Positions 1 through 8,829 of a DNA stretch of 64,000 nucleotides are shown piece by piece. The notes under the pieces are model-generated. The model made no database searches, was not told where the DNA came from, and saw only the letters and a program-made list of their open reading frames with translations. This DNA is from Solwaraspora sp. WMMA2056. Lineage in GTDB: Bacteria > Actinomycetota > Actinomycetes > Mycobacteriales > Micromonosporaceae. Position numbers and translations under genes: made by a program. The DNA is taken from assembly GCF_030345095.1 (NCBI RefSeq), contig NZ_CP128360.1:3906001-3970000 (forward strand), in the 5' to 3' direction. How positions within the stretch are numbered: position 1 is the stretch's first letter; each line of letters opens with the position of its first letter.

Positions 1-2
1 TG

Positions 3-86
3 AGCCGTCAGGCCGCCTTCGACTCCTCGACCGGCACCTTGACCGTGCCGCCGCGAACCGTCGCGGTCTTCGTCGAGCCGCGCTGA
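3..86 (+). CDS. C-terminal end of a GH13 (pullulanase-like) enzyme, partial
   Basis: The window opens inside a reading frame that ends in TGA at 84-86. The 27 visible residues finish with TVPPRTVAVFVEPR. This resembles the final beta-strand of the C-terminal domain of GH13 alpha-glucan-acting enzymes such as pullulanase-type alpha-1,6-glucosidases, which often end in a 'PxxTxaVFV' strand. The catalytic part lies outside the window, so the assignment rests on this short tail only. Any other GH13 member, such as an alpha-amylase or branching-type enzyme, is possible. Confidence 0.4.
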   Translation, partial: SRQAAFDSSTGTLTVPPRTVAVFVEPR

Positions 87-123
87 CTGACCCCGCCCCC
101 GCCCCGCTGACCCCGCCCCGCCC

Positions 124-201
124 ATGATCGCGACGACCTTGCGCTTATCGCGAAGATTTGTCGGATTCGTCCAACGATAACTGCAAGATCGCGGCGATCA
201 T
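124..201. repeat. Dispersed imperfect inverted repeat, copy A
   Basis: Arms at about 124-150 and 175-201 are reverse complements of each other (core CGACCTTGCGCTTATCG against CGATAACTGCAAGATCG). They enclose a ~24-nt loop containing TTTGTC and TCGTCC. The copy lies between a plus-strand gene ending at 86 and a minus-strand gene ending at 236. Near-identical elements occur at 6364-6427 and 31048-31115, also between converging genes. It may work as a bidirectional terminator or be a non-autonomous repeat. There is no T-run typical of an intrinsic terminator. Confidence 0.85.
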
Positions 202-235
202 GGGCGGCTGGGCGGGGTCGGGGCGGGGCGGGAGG

Positions 236-1810
236 TCAGGGGAGGCGGGGGCCGGCGTCGCGCTGGGCCAGCAACCAGGCTTCCACCTCGTCGGCCTGCC
301 GCGGCAGCCCGGCGGACAGGTTCACCGCACCGGCGGCGGTGACCAACACGTCGTCCTCGATCCGGATCCCCATGCCGCGCAGCTCCTCGGGCACCAGATC
401 GTCCTCCGGCTGGAAGTACAGGCCCGGCTCGACGGTCAACACGTACCCCTCGCCGAGCTCGCCGTCACGGTAGCGCTCCTTGCGGGCCCGGGAACAGTCG
501 TGTACGTCGATCCCCAACATGTGCCCGAAGCCGTGCAGCGTCCACCGACGGTAGACGGTCGACTCCTTGTCCATCGCCTCGTCCACGCTCACCGGCAGCA
601 CGCCCAGCTCCGCCAGACCCTCGGCGAGCACCCGCATGCAGGTCTGGTGCACGTCGCTGAACTTCACCCCCGGCTTGATGAAGTCCATCCCGGCCTGCTG
701 GGAGGCGTACACGATGTCGTAGACCTGCCGCTGCAGCGCGGTGAACCGCCCCGACACCGGCACCGTCCGGGTCACGTCGGCGGTGTAGAGGTGCTCGCCC
801 TCGACGCCCATGTCCATCAGCAGCAGTTCACCCGGCCGGGTGACGCCGTCGTTGCGGACCCAGTGCAGGATCGTCGCGTGCGCGCCGGCGCCGACGATCG
901 AGCCGTACCCGACGTCGTTGCCGTCGTGCCGGGCCCGCAGCGCGAAGATTCCCTCCAGCAGCCGTTCGGCGACCGGCCGGTCGGCCGGCAGCCCCCTGGC
1001 CACGTCCTCGAAGCCGCGTACGGTGGCGTCGATCGCCGCCTGCAGTTGGGCGATCTCCCATTCGTCCTTGACCAGCTTCAACTCCGAGATCACCGTCGCC
1101 AGCTCGCGGTCGCGGGCCCCGGCGTCGTCACTGCTGTCGTACGGCAGCACCGCCGCGTCCACCCGCGCGTCGAAGCCGCGCAGCACCCGGGTACGGCCCG
1201 GGGCGCAGCCGGCCAGCGCCGCCGGCAGCTCACTCAGCGGAGCCGTCGTCAGCCCCAGTTCGGTCGACTTCTCCGCCAGGGTGCGGCGCCGACCCACCCA
1301 CAGTTCACCGTCGCGGCTGCGGAAGAACTCGTCGGTCTCCCGCGACGAACGCTGCCGGGTGTAGAGCACCGCGTCGTGACCGCCCCCGGTCGGGTGCAGC
1401 ACCAGCACACTGTCCGGATCGTGGTCGCCGGTCAGGTACACGAAGTCGCTGCCCGGGCGGAACGGGTAGTCGGTGTCGTTGGCCCGGACCTTCTCCACCC
1501 CGGTCGGCACGACCACGGTCTCACCGGTGAACGCCGCCGACAGCGCCGCGCGGCGACGGGCATGGTGGGTGATCTCGGCGCGGGGCGTCAGCGACAACGC
1601 GTCGTCGCGCCAGCCGGTCCGCATGAACTGCAGCAGCTTCTCGGGAAAGTCCGGGTCGTGCGATTCGGTACGGGGCTGTTCGGCGATCACCTCGGCGGCC
1701 ATCTCGGTCGGCGTACCCTCGACCGGGCCCATCACCGCGTCGGCGGCCGGGGTCGCCGCCGGGTCCTCGGCCGGGGTCGCCGTCGGGTCGGCGGTCTGGT
1801 CCTGTGTCAT
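236..1810 (-). CDS. pepP: Aminopeptidase P family protein (Xaa-Pro aminopeptidase)
   Basis: Predicted cytosolic dimetal aminopeptidase of 524 residues that releases the N-terminal residue from Xaa-Pro peptides (M24B family). The N-terminal third matches the aminopeptidase P regulatory domain. The C-terminal pita-bread catalytic domain shows the metal-ligand motifs in order: DMGVEG followed by YTADVTRT (two Asp), HGFGHMLGIDVHD (His), VEPGLYF (Glu) and GIRIEDD (Glu). I placed the start at ATG 1808-1810 because GGAGGAG lies just upstream. The frame stays open further upstream but would run into asnB. The first ~45 residues are a low-complexity Ala/Pro/Asp-rich extension not needed for the fold. 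It is divergent from asnB with a 67-bp gap. Confidence 0.9.
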   Translation of the reverse strand: MTQDQTADPTATPAEDPAATPAADAVMGPVEGTPTEMAAEVIAEQPRTESHDPDFPEKLLQFMRTGWRDDALSLTPRAEITHHARRRAALSAAFTGETVVVPTGVEKVRANDTDYPFRPGSDFVYLTGDHDPDSVLVLHPTGGGHDAVLYTRQRSSRETDEFFRSRDGELWVGRRRTLAEKSTELGLTTAPLSELPAALAGCAPGRTRVLRGFDARVDAAVLPYDSSDDAGARDRELATVISELKLVKDEWEIAQLQAAIDATVRGFEDVARGLPADRPVAERLLEGIFALRARHDGNDVGYGSIVGAGAHATILHWVRNDGVTRPGELLLMDMGVEGEHLYTADVTRTVPVSGRFTALQRQVYDIVYASQQAGMDFIKPGVKFSDVHQTCMRVLAEGLAELGVLPVSVDEAMDKESTVYRRWTLHGFGHMLGIDVHDCSRARKERYRDGELGEGYVLTVEPGLYFQPEDDLVPEELRGMGIRIEDDVLVTAAGAVNLSAGLPRQADEVEAWLLAQRDAGPRLP

Positions 1811-1877
1811 CTGACTCCTCCCACGGTTGGGCGTACTCGACGGTACCGCGTGAGCGTCGCGTGGAAAGATGTCTGCC

Positions 1878-3875
1878 ATGTGCGGACTCCTGGCCTTTTT
1901 CAGCGCCCGCGGTGACGCCGGCGCGCACCGCGACGCGATCGCCCACGCGTTGGAATGCCTGCACCACCGTGGCCCGGACGAGACCGGGGTCGAAGTGATC
2001 GGCGACCCGACCGGCCAGTGGGCGGACGCGGTCTTCGCACACAAGCGGCTGGCCATCATCGACGTCGCGTCCAGCCAGGAGCCGCTGGCCTACGCCGACG
2101 GCCGCTACCTGCTGACCTTCAACGGTGAGATCTACAACTACATCGAGCTGCGCGAGCAGCTGATCCGCGAGTTCGGCGCCCAGTTCGCCACTGCCGGCGA
2201 CGGTGAGGTGATCGTCGCCGGCTACCACTACTGGGGCGAGAAGGTGCTGCACAAGCTGCGCGGCATGTTCGCCTTCGTCATCTGGGACCGTCAGCAGCGT
2301 CGTGCCTTCGGCGCCCGGGACTACTTCGGCATCAAGCCGCTGCACTACCTGCAGACCCCGGACGGCATCTACCTGGCTTCGGAGAAGAAGGCGCTGCTGC
2401 CGTTCTCACCCGCCGCCAACGCTGGCGACGCCGGCGTCGACACCGCGAACCTGTCGCACTACCTGACCCTGCAGTACGTGCCGGAGCCGCGCACCCTGCA
2501 TCAGGGGATCAGCCGGATCGGCTCGGGGGAGTGCCTGACCTGGTCGGCGCCGGCGCTGGACCCGTCGGGGGCGTTGCCGGGCCCGGCCGGTGGGGTGCAG
2601 ATCCGCCGCTGGTACCAGCCGATCTTCCGCCCGGCGCCGGCGCCGGACCCGCAGCGGCTCTACGACGAGATCCGCGAAACCCTGCGGGAGAGCGTCCGGA
2701 TGCACATGCGGGCCGACGTACCGGTCGGGGCGTTCCTGTCCAGCGGCATCGACTCGACCGCGGTGGTGGCGTTGTCGCGGGAGTTCAACCCGAACATCCT
2801 GACCTTCACCGTCGGCTACGACGTGCCGGGCTACTCGGAGATCGATGTGGCCCAGGATTCGGCGCAGCACCTCGGCGTGACCATCATGCCGACGAAGATC
2901 GGGCCGCAGGACATGATCGAGGCGTTGCCGCGCATCGTCTGGCACCTGGACGACCCGGTGGCCGACCCGGCGCTGGTGCCGCTGTACTTCGTCGCGAAGA
3001 AGGCCGCTGAGCACGTCACGGTGGTGCTGTCCGGGGAGGGCGCGGACGAGTTCTTCGGTGGCTACACCATCTACCGGGAGCCGTTGTCGCTGGGCGCGGT
3101 GCACGGCCTGCCGGATCCGATGCAGAAGGGCCTGCGGGCGGTCTCCAAGGTGATCCCGCAGGGGGTCAAGGGCAAGAGCTTCCTGGAACGTGGCACCACG
3201 CCGATCGAGGAGCGCTACTACGGCAACGCCCGGATGTTCACCGAGGAGGAGAAGCAGCACCTGCTGCGCCGCTACGACCCGTCGGTGCGCTACACCGACG
3301 TGACCGCGCCGATCTACGCCGAATGCGCCGAGCTCGACGACGTCACCAAGATGCAGTACGTCGACCTGTACACCTGGCTGCGTGGCGACATCCTGGTCAA
3401 GGCGGACCGGATCTCGATGGCGCACTCGCTGGAGGTGCGGGTGCCGTTCCTGGACAAGGAGGTCTTCGACGTCGCGGCGAAGATCCCGGTGGAGCTGCGG
3501 CTGCCACCGCGCTCGGACGCCACCAAGTACGCGATGCGTCAGGCGTTGGCAACCGTGGTGCCCCCGGCCATCGTCAACCGCCGCAAGCTCGGCTTCCCGA
3601 CCCCGACCCGGGTCTGGCTGCGCGGCGAGATGTACGAGTGGGTCCGGCACATCTTCGCCACCTCCGGAGCCGGCGACCTGCTCGACCTGTCCTACGCGAT
3701 GCGGCTGCTCGACGAGCACAAGCGGGAGGAGGCGGACCATTCCCGCAAGGTCTGGACCGTACTGATCTTCTGCATCTGGCATGCGATCTTCGTGGAGCGG
3801 TCGCTGGACCCGGGCATCCAGCGCAACCAGTCCGCCCTGCTGACCAAGCCGGTGGTCGGCTCGATGGTCGCCTGA
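1878..3875 (+). CDS. asnB: Asparagine synthetase (glutamine-hydrolysing)
   Basis: Makes L-asparagine from aspartate, glutamine and ATP. It has 665 residues, near the usual size for the larger actinobacterial AsnB proteins. The class II glutamine amidotransferase domain comes first and needs an N-terminal cysteine. The in-frame ATG at 1878 puts Met directly before Cys (MCGLLAFF), so I prefer it to the ATG nine bases upstream. GGAAAG at 1862-1867 is a plausible ribosome site. The synthetase domain carries the PP-loop SSGIDST near residue 290 and the GEGADEFFGGY motif near residue 390. Both active sites look intact. It stands alone, divergent from pepP, and a strong hairpin follows it. Confidence 0.93.
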   Translation: MCGLLAFFSARGDAGAHRDAIAHALECLHHRGPDETGVEVIGDPTGQWADAVFAHKRLAIIDVASSQEPLAYADGRYLLTFNGEIYNYIELREQLIREFGAQFATAGDGEVIVAGYHYWGEKVLHKLRGMFAFVIWDRQQRRAFGARDYFGIKPLHYLQTPDGIYLASEKKALLPFSPAANAGDAGVDTANLSHYLTLQYVPEPRTLHQGISRIGSGECLTWSAPALDPSGALPGPAGGVQIRRWYQPIFRPAPAPDPQRLYDEIRETLRESVRMHMRADVPVGAFLSSGIDSTAVVALSREFNPNILTFTVGYDVPGYSEIDVAQDSAQHLGVTIMPTKIGPQDMIEALPRIVWHLDDPVADPALVPLYFVAKKAAEHVTVVLSGEGADEFFGGYTIYREPLSLGAVHGLPDPMQKGLRAVSKVIPQGVKGKSFLERGTTPIEERYYGNARMFTEEEKQHLLRRYDPSVRYTDVTAPIYAECAELDDVTKMQYVDLYTWLRGDILVKADRISMAHSLEVRVPFLDKEVFDVAAKIPVELRLPPRSDATKYAMRQALATVVPPAIVNRRKLGFPTPTRVWLRGEMYEWVRHIFATSGAGDLLDLSYAMRLLDEHKREEADHSRKVWTVLIFCIWHAIFVERSLDPGIQRNQSALLTKPVVGSMVA

Positions 3876-3911
3876 CCGACAGCGGCGCCGACCACGGCCG
3901 CTGGTGACACG

Positions 3912-3947
3912 CCGGGGCCCGGCTGCTGGAGGGCAGCCGGGCCCCGG
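3912..3947. terminator. Bidirectional hairpin between asnB and the LPMO gene
   Basis: A perfect 15-bp inverted repeat (3912-3926 and 3933-3947) with a 6-nt loop sits between two converging genes, 36 bp after the asnB stop and 16 bp after the stop of the minus-strand gene. It has no long T-run, as is common for actinobacterial terminators. Confidence 0.75.
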
Positions 3948-3963
3948 TTCTTGCGGTGTCGGA

Positions 3964-5073
3964 TCAGGACGCCGAACAGGTCACTGCCGGGGTGCCGGAC
4001 GTGCCGCTGGCGGTGAAGCCGAACGTGGTGGAGGCGTTCGGGGCGAGCGTGCCGTTCCATGCCGCGTTGCGGACGGTGATGTTCGACCCGCTGACGGAGT
4101 GGGTGCCGCTCCAGACGCTGTTGATGGCGACCCCGCTGCCGAGGTTCCAGCTGGCGCTCCAGCCACCGATGCTGGAGGTGCCGGTGTTGCGGACGGTCAC
4201 CTCACCCTGGAAGCCGCCGCCCCACGAGCTCACGGTCCGGTAGGTCGCCGAGCAGCCGCCGGACGGAGCCGGGGTGGTCGGGTTCGGGCCGGGGGTGGTC
4301 GGGTTCGGGCCGGGAGTGGTGGGGTTCGGGCCGGGGGTGGTGGGGTTCGGGCCCGGCGTGGCCGGGTTGCCCCGGATGCCGGTCACCTGGCCGTTGCCAC
4401 CGTCGAAGACCACGTCCGAGCAGCCGTAGAAGTTCTCCTGGCTGTCCGAGCGCACCCAGTGCGAGTAGATGATGTGCTGGCCGCTCTTGTTGCTCGGCAG
4501 CCGGCCGCTGAAGTAGTAGTGGCCGTCGTTGGTGCCGACCGCGCCGCGCTGCGGCGGGTTGGTGACGGTCAGGAACGGGGTCTCCTCCAGGTCACTCCAG
4601 GCCAGCGCCCGGTTCGGGCTCCAGCTGTCCTTGGTGATGTAGAAGTAGAACGTGCCCGGGTGGTGCGCCCAGTTGCTGTACTTGAACTCCATGGTGGCGC
4701 CGGCGGTCAGGTGGGTCAGCGGCCAGTCGTTGCGGGCCAGGTTGTACCCCGAGAAGCCGGAGTTGCCACCGCTGCACAGCTGCCCGTCCGGGATGAACCC
4801 GGCCTTGCGGCCGGCCGCGTCCGAGCGCAGCACGCTGAACCAGTTGTACAGCGAGTTCGCGCCACTCTGGTTGACCGCGGCGGAACAGGCCTGGTTGGTG
4901 GGGCGGATCTGACCGGTCTGGTCGAGGCCGTCCACCCAGCACAGGTAGGTCCGGCTGCCCGGCGTCATGGCGGCACCGTGCGCGGATGCCGCGTTGGGGG
5001 TCACCACGGTCAGTAGACCGGCGGCGAGCGCGGATGCGGCGGCGACTACCGCCACTCTGCGAAGAGCTTTCAC
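3964..5073 (-). CDS. Secreted AA10 lytic polysaccharide monooxygenase with C-terminal CBM2
   Basis: Copper enzyme that oxidatively cleaves crystalline polysaccharide outside the cell. The 369-residue precursor has a signal peptide ending NAASA, so the mature protein starts with His32. This His and the one in NWAHHPG supply the copper histidine brace of the AA10 family. The AA10 domain runs to about residue 225. A linker of repeated PGPNPTT units follows, then a family 2 carbohydrate-binding module (about 265-369) with the conserved aromatic and Gly-rich strands and terminal Cys. CBM2 suggests cellulose or chitin; which one cannot be told from sequence. The start is supported by AAGGAG upstream. 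It is transcribed alone from a 350-bp leader region. Confidence 0.92.
   Translation of the reverse strand: MKALRRVAVVAAASALAAGLLTVVTPNAASAHGAAMTPGSRTYLCWVDGLDQTGQIRPTNQACSAAVNQSGANSLYNWFSVLRSDAAGRKAGFIPDGQLCSGGNSGFSGYNLARNDWPLTHLTAGATMEFKYSNWAHHPGTFYFYITKDSWSPNRALAWSDLEETPFLTVTNPPQRGAVGTNDGHYYFSGRLPSNKSGQHIIYSHWVRSDSQENFYGCSDVVFDGGNGQVTGIRGNPATPGPNPTTPGPNPTTPGPNPTTPGPNPTTPAPSGGCSATYRTVSSWGGGFQGEVTVRNTGTSSIGGWSASWNLGSGVAINSVWSGTHSVSGSNITVRNAAWNGTLAPNASTTFGFTASGTSGTPAVTCSAS
4271..4360. repeat. 21-bp tandem repeats coding the LPMO linker
   Basis: About four copies of a 21-bp unit (GGTTCGGGCCGGGGGTGGT-like on the plus strand) encode consecutive PGPNPTT heptapeptides of the inter-domain linker. 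Being in frame, copy-number change would only alter linker length. Confidence 0.85.
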
Positions 5074-5423
5074 CGAGAACTCCTTTGTAAAACCAGTCCG
5101 CGAGGTGAAGGTGCACGCCTGCGGACACGGTGATGGGGTTCGACGTATGCCAAACGCCCGAACATGAGGTGCGCGGCATCAGGGTCGGCCGTGCCGGAGC
5201 ACGGCAGGACTCCCATGCCGTCCGATGGACGTGTGCGCGCTCGCGTAGCTCCCGGCGAGTCCGAATAGCGGCGCGTCAGCCCCCACGCCGCTTCGGGTAA
5301 TCGATATCCCATCACACATCGACGAGAAGCGCAATAGTTGCCCCTCGATGTCCGCCCACGCTGCAGGACACCGCCGGTGAGCTGGGACAATCCCTCACGG
5401 CAGTCGGCGACTGGAGGAGACTC
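5074..5423. other. Intergenic region between divergent LPMO and sugar-kinase genes
   Basis: This 350-bp gap holds no convincing ORF. It must contain the LPMO promoter (minus strand) and the sugar-kinase promoter (plus strand). A near-palindrome GGGTAATCGATATCCC at 5295-5310 (two mismatched pairs) is a weak operator candidate. I see no strong -35/-10 pair and no RNA gene. Confidence 0.5.
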
Positions 5424-6353
5424 ATGCGGTACGCGGTGGTGCTCGGCGAGGCACTGATCGACCTGCTCGACGGCGAGTGCGACGGCGAGCCCGTCTACCG
5501 TCAGGTCATCGGTGGCGCGCCGCTGAACGTGGCGGTCGGCGTCGCCCGGCTCGGCGGGACCGTCGAGTTCGCCGGGGCGCTCGGCGACGACGCGCTCGCC
5601 GAGCGGATCCGCCGATTCCTGCGTACCGCCGGGGTCGGCGACCGTGCCCTGGACACCGTCGCCGCGCCGACCACCCTGGCGGTGGCCACCTTCACCGGCG
5701 CCGAACCGGACTTCCGCTTCTACGGCGACCCGCCGTCGTACGGTCTGCTCGACCCGGCCCATCTCGACGCGCACCTGATCGCCGACGCGACCGTGCTCTA
5801 CTGCGGCTCCATCGCGCTGCTGACCGAGCCGACCCTGACCGCCGCCAGGCAGGCCTGGGCCGGCACCGGCGGGCTGCGGGTCTTCGACCCGAACGTCCGG
5901 CCCCGGTTGCTGCCCGACGCCGCGTCGCTGGCGGCGTACCGGCAGGTCGTGGCCGACTTCGCGGCAACCGCCGACCTGGTCAAGCTCAGCGCCGCCGATG
6001 CCGAGGCGCTCTACGACGGGGCGGATCCGGTGGCCGCCGCCGCCCTGCTGCACGAGCTTGGCGCCGCGACAGTGGTGGTGACCAGGGGCGCGGCGGGCGC
6101 GTTGGTCAGCGCCGGCGGTGACGTGGCGACCATCGACGCGCCGACGGTCGCCGCTGTCGACGCCACCGGAGCCGGTGACTCGGTGATGGGTGCCCTGATC
6201 GCCGACCTGCTCGACGCCGGGCTGCCGGCCGACACCGCCGGCTGGGCCGACCGGGTCGGCTTCGCCCTGCGGGTCGCCGGCCTGGTCTGCGAGTCCCGTG
6301 GCGGCGCGGTTGCCATGCCGACCCGGGCCGCCGTCACCGCCCGGTTCGGCTGA
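5424..6353 (+). CDS. PfkB-family carbohydrate kinase (fructokinase-like)
   Basis: Predicted cytosolic ATP-dependent sugar kinase of 309 residues, the normal length for ribokinase/fructokinase members. The N-terminal substrate-binding GGAPLNVAVGVARLGG motif resembles PfkB signature 1. The C-terminal DATGAGDSVMGAL motif is PfkB signature 2, with the catalytic Asp in GAGD. A GGAGGAG site precedes ATG 5424. Fructose is the likeliest substrate, by resemblance of the N-terminal motif to bacterial fructokinases, but other hexoses or nucleosides are possible. It is monocistronic and ends at a dispersed inverted repeat. Confidence 0.85.
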   Translation: MRYAVVLGEALIDLLDGECDGEPVYRQVIGGAPLNVAVGVARLGGTVEFAGALGDDALAERIRRFLRTAGVGDRALDTVAAPTTLAVATFTGAEPDFRFYGDPPSYGLLDPAHLDAHLIADATVLYCGSIALLTEPTLTAARQAWAGTGGLRVFDPNVRPRLLPDAASLAAYRQVVADFAATADLVKLSAADAEALYDGADPVAAAALLHELGAATVVVTRGAAGALVSAGGDVATIDAPTVAAVDATGAGDSVMGALIADLLDAGLPADTAGWADRVGFALRVAGLVCESRGGAVAMPTRAAVTARFG

Positions 6354-6363
6354 CCCCCCTTCT

Positions 6364-6427
6364 CCGCGATCTTGCGGTTATCGAGAACATTTGTCCGGTT
6401 TGTCCAACGATAAGTGCAAGATCGCGG
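6364..6427. repeat. Dispersed imperfect inverted repeat, copy B
   Basis: Arms 6364-6383 and 6408-6427 (CGATCTTGCGGTTATCG against CGATAAGTGCAAGATCG) enclose a loop with TTTGTCC twice. It lies in the 86-bp gap between the sugar kinase (ends 6353) and the metallo-beta-lactamase gene on the other strand (ends 6440). As in the other copies, the stem is interrupted two bases after TTGC. Confidence 0.85.
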
Positions 6428-6439
6428 GGAGTCACCGGC

Positions 6440-7276
6440 TCAGACGCGGTTTGCCAGCTCCGCGTAGCCCCGGGTGACGGCGACGGTCGCGGTCGCCACG
6501 CCGAACGGTGCCTGGGTGGCCACCCGGTCGACCGGGGCGCCGTCGGCGTGGCCGTCGCGGATCAGCCACTCCAGCGCCACGAGTTCGGCGTGCTGGGCCC
6601 GGACGAACCCCGTGTCGACGCACGCCCCGTGCCCGGGCACCACCACGCTCGACGGCCCGAGTCGACGCGACACCGCCGCGAGGGTGTCCGGCCACTCCAA
6701 CGGGTAGCCGTCGTCGAACGACGGCGGTGCCCCCTGCTCGACCAGGTCGCCGGCGACCAGCAGGTCCGCATCGGGGACCAGCACCACCAGGTCACCGATG
6801 GTGTGACCGCGCCCCGGATGCCACAGCTCGACCGCCCGGTCACCCAGGTCCAGCGTCACGCTGCGGGTCACCGTACGGTCCGGGGGACGGACCACGACGT
6901 CGCGCAGCCGCGCGGCGAACTGCGGGTCGTCGTCGGCCATTTCCCGGTACGCCTCGTCGCGGACCACCTCGACGGGGCGGTGCAGCAACCGGGCCGCCTC
7001 CTGGTGGGCCCACACCGGGGCGGGCGGGTCACCGGCGACCACCTGGTTGCCGAAGCAGTGGTCGAAGTGGTGGTGGGTGTTCACCACCGACCACGGCAGG
7101 GCGGTGACCCGGCGGGCCGCCGTGACCAGCGCGGCCGCCTCGGCCGGCGTACTGCCGGTGTCGACGATCACGGCGGCGGTGCCACCGACGATCAGCGTCG
7201 AGTTGACGTCGAGGCGTTCCCGGCGGAGCACGTACACCCGGTCGCCGACCTCGACGAGGTCACCGCCGCCGGTCAC
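6440..7276 (-). CDS. MBL-fold metallo-hydrolase
   Basis: A 278-residue metallo-beta-lactamase-fold hydrolase with an intact dizinc motif: NTHHHFDHCFGN (HxHxDH), GRGHTIGD (His), VAGDLVEQG (Asp) and VPGHG (His). The start is GTG 7274-7276, which overlaps the stop of the upstream gene as GTGA, so the two are translationally coupled. The best general match is the lactonase/glyoxalase-like MBL group that hydrolyses small esters or thioesters. Pairing with a FlK-like thioesterase suggests acyl or thioester clean-up, but the substrate is unknown. Confidence 0.82.
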   Translation of the reverse strand: MTGGGDLVEVGDRVYVLRRERLDVNSTLIVGGTAAVIVDTGSTPAEAAALVTAARRVTALPWSVVNTHHHFDHCFGNQVVAGDPPAPVWAHQEAARLLHRPVEVVRDEAYREMADDDPQFAARLRDVVVRPPDRTVTRSVTLDLGDRAVELWHPGRGHTIGDLVVLVPDADLLVAGDLVEQGAPPSFDDGYPLEWPDTLAAVSRRLGPSSVVVPGHGACVDTGFVRAQHAELVALEWLIRDGHADGAPVDRVATQAPFGVATATVAVTRGYAELANRV

Positions 7277-7722
7277 AGCGCACGGCCCCCGGTCGGGTCG
7301 TCTCCGGACCGGGGCGCCGGCGTCCGGTCGAACGCCCGCTCGACGAAGCGGTGCCGGTCCACCAGCATCCGCTCGATGCGGCCCTGGGCGACGGTCGTGC
7401 CGCCCTCGGTGACCACCACGTCGAAGACGAGCCGTCGGCCGTCGACCTCGGCGAGGCGGGCCATCGCGGCTACCGCCCGGCCGACCGGTGTCGGGGCGCG
7501 GTGGTCCAGCTCGACGCGGGTGCCGACGGTCGTCATCCCGGTCGGCAGCGCGGCGGCGGTGGCGGCGACCGTCGCCGCCTCGGCCAGCGCGAGCAGCCGG
7601 GGGGTGCCGAGGACCGGTACGTCGCCGGAGCCGACCGCCTGGGCGGTGTCGGAATCGGTCACGGTCAGCTCCACCCGGGCGGTCGCGCCCAACGTGAACC
7701 TGGTCTCCGGCGTCTGTTCCAT
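7273..7722 (-). CDS. Hot-dog-fold thioesterase, FlK-like
   Basis: 149 residues with the features of the fluoroacetyl-CoA-thioesterase-like hot-dog group: the segment GTPRLLALAEAATV, then MTTVGTRVELDHRAPTPVG, then a strand ending VAQGRIERMLVDR. It probably hydrolyses a short acyl-CoA or serves as an acyl-CoA housekeeping thioesterase; the true substrate cannot be read from sequence. It is the first gene of a two-gene unit with the MBL protein (4-base overlap) and follows the lacI-type gene by 6 bp, so all three may share a transcript. Confidence 0.75.
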   Translation of the reverse strand: MEQTPETRFTLGATARVELTVTDSDTAQAVGSGDVPVLGTPRLLALAEAATVAATAAALPTGMTTVGTRVELDHRAPTPVGRAVAAMARLAEVDGRRLVFDVVVTEGGTTVAQGRIERMLVDRHRFVERAFDRTPAPRSGDDPTGGRAL

Positions 7723-7728
7723 GACTCC

Positions 7729-8796
7729 TCAGCCTAGGTCCTCCACCGGCGCCGGAGCATGCAGGTCGACGGTCGGGCCGGTCGCGTCGTCGCCGGCGGT
7801 GCTCTGTCGGACCACCATCGTGAACGGCGGCTGTACGTCGTACGGTGGGCGCACCGGCCGCTGCTCGATCCGGTCGACCAGCCGGCGTACCGCCAGTCGG
7901 GCGATCGCCGCCTTGTCCGGCGCGATGCTGGTCAGGCTGGGACTGGTGTACCGACCTTCCTCGATGTCGTCGATGCCGACCACCGCGATGTCGTGCGGGA
8001 TGCGCCGACCGGCGTCCAGGGCGGCCCGCATCGCGCCGATCGCGATCAGGTCGTTGTAGGCGAAGACCGCGTCCGGTGGCTCGGCGTGGGCGAGCAGTGC
8101 CCGCATCGCGGCGTGACCGTCGGCCCGGCCGAACCGGTCGGTGACCGCGATCAGTTCCGGTCGGGCGGCCAGCCCGGCGGCGGCGAGCGCCTGGCGGTAG
8201 CCGTCCAGCCGCAGCTGCGCCGACTGCCGGTCGTCGTGGCCGTGGGCACCGATGAAGGCGATCCGGTGCCGGCCGAGCGCGATCAGGTGGGCCACCGCCT
8301 CCCGGCTGGCCGCGACGTTGTCGATGGCGATGTGGTCGTGCCGCACGTCGGTGACGCCTTCCCCGATGAGGACCAGCGGAAGGGCGCTGCGCCTGGCGAG
8401 CACCTCGGCGCGGCCGATGCGGACCGGGCTGAGGATCAACCCGTCGACCACGTTGCGGCGAGAACCGCCGAGCAGCGCCAACTCCGTGTCGCGAACGGCA
8501 TCGGTGCTCTCCGCGACCAGCGTGTAGCCGAGCGCGGCGGCCTCCCGGATCGCGATCTCGGCCAGTTCGGCGAAGTACGGGTTGGTCAGCTCGGGAATGG
8601 CCAGCGCGATCAGCCCGGTGCGGCCGCGCCGCAGGTGCCGGGCGCTGAGGTTCGGGGTGTAGCCGAGCTCGTCGATGGCCCGCTGCACCCGACGTCGGGT
8701 GGCCTCCGCGACGGGTCGGTAGCCGTTGACCACGTTGGAGACGGTGGCCAACGAGACGCCGGCATGTTCGGCGATGCTCCGCAGACTGACGCCCAT
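7729..8796 (-). CDS. LacI-family transcriptional repressor
   Basis: 355 residues. The N-terminal helix-turn-helix (SLRSIAEHAGVSLATVSNVVNG) and hinge helix (YTPNLSARHLRRGRTG) are typical of LacI/GalR repressors. The rest is the periplasmic-binding-protein-like sugar sensor domain (LIALAIPELTNPYFAELAE and so on). I start at ATG 8794-8796, where the HTH begins; the frame stays open further upstream but would add an unneeded 42-residue extension crossing the operator. It is divergent from the GH2 glycosidase. The perfect CG-centred palindrome between them is the probable binding site for autoregulation and for control of the glycosidase. Confidence 0.9.
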   Translation of the reverse strand: MGVSLRSIAEHAGVSLATVSNVVNGYRPVAEATRRRVQRAIDELGYTPNLSARHLRRGRTGLIALAIPELTNPYFAELAEIAIREAAALGYTLVAESTDAVRDTELALLGGSRRNVVDGLILSPVRIGRAEVLARRSALPLVLIGEGVTDVRHDHIAIDNVAASREAVAHLIALGRHRIAFIGAHGHDDRQSAQLRLDGYRQALAAAGLAARPELIAVTDRFGRADGHAAMRALLAHAEPPDAVFAYNDLIAIGAMRAALDAGRRIPHDIAVVGIDDIEEGRYTSPSLTSIAPDKAAIARLAVRRLVDRIEQRPVRPPYDVQPPFTMVVRQSTAGDDATGPTVDLHAPAPVEDLG

Positions 8797-8829
8797 CCAG
8801 TGATCCTGACATATATCGACGAGCGGGGA

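Noticed and set aside
158-1915. Long plus-strand open frame over the aminopeptidase P gene
   Set aside because: Arg/Gly/Val/His-rich translation with no motif; it is the antisense of pepP, whose catalytic motifs are intact.
4271-4360. Short tandem repeats considered as a CRISPR array
   Set aside because: No spacers; the unit is an in-frame 21-bp codon repeat of the LPMO linker.
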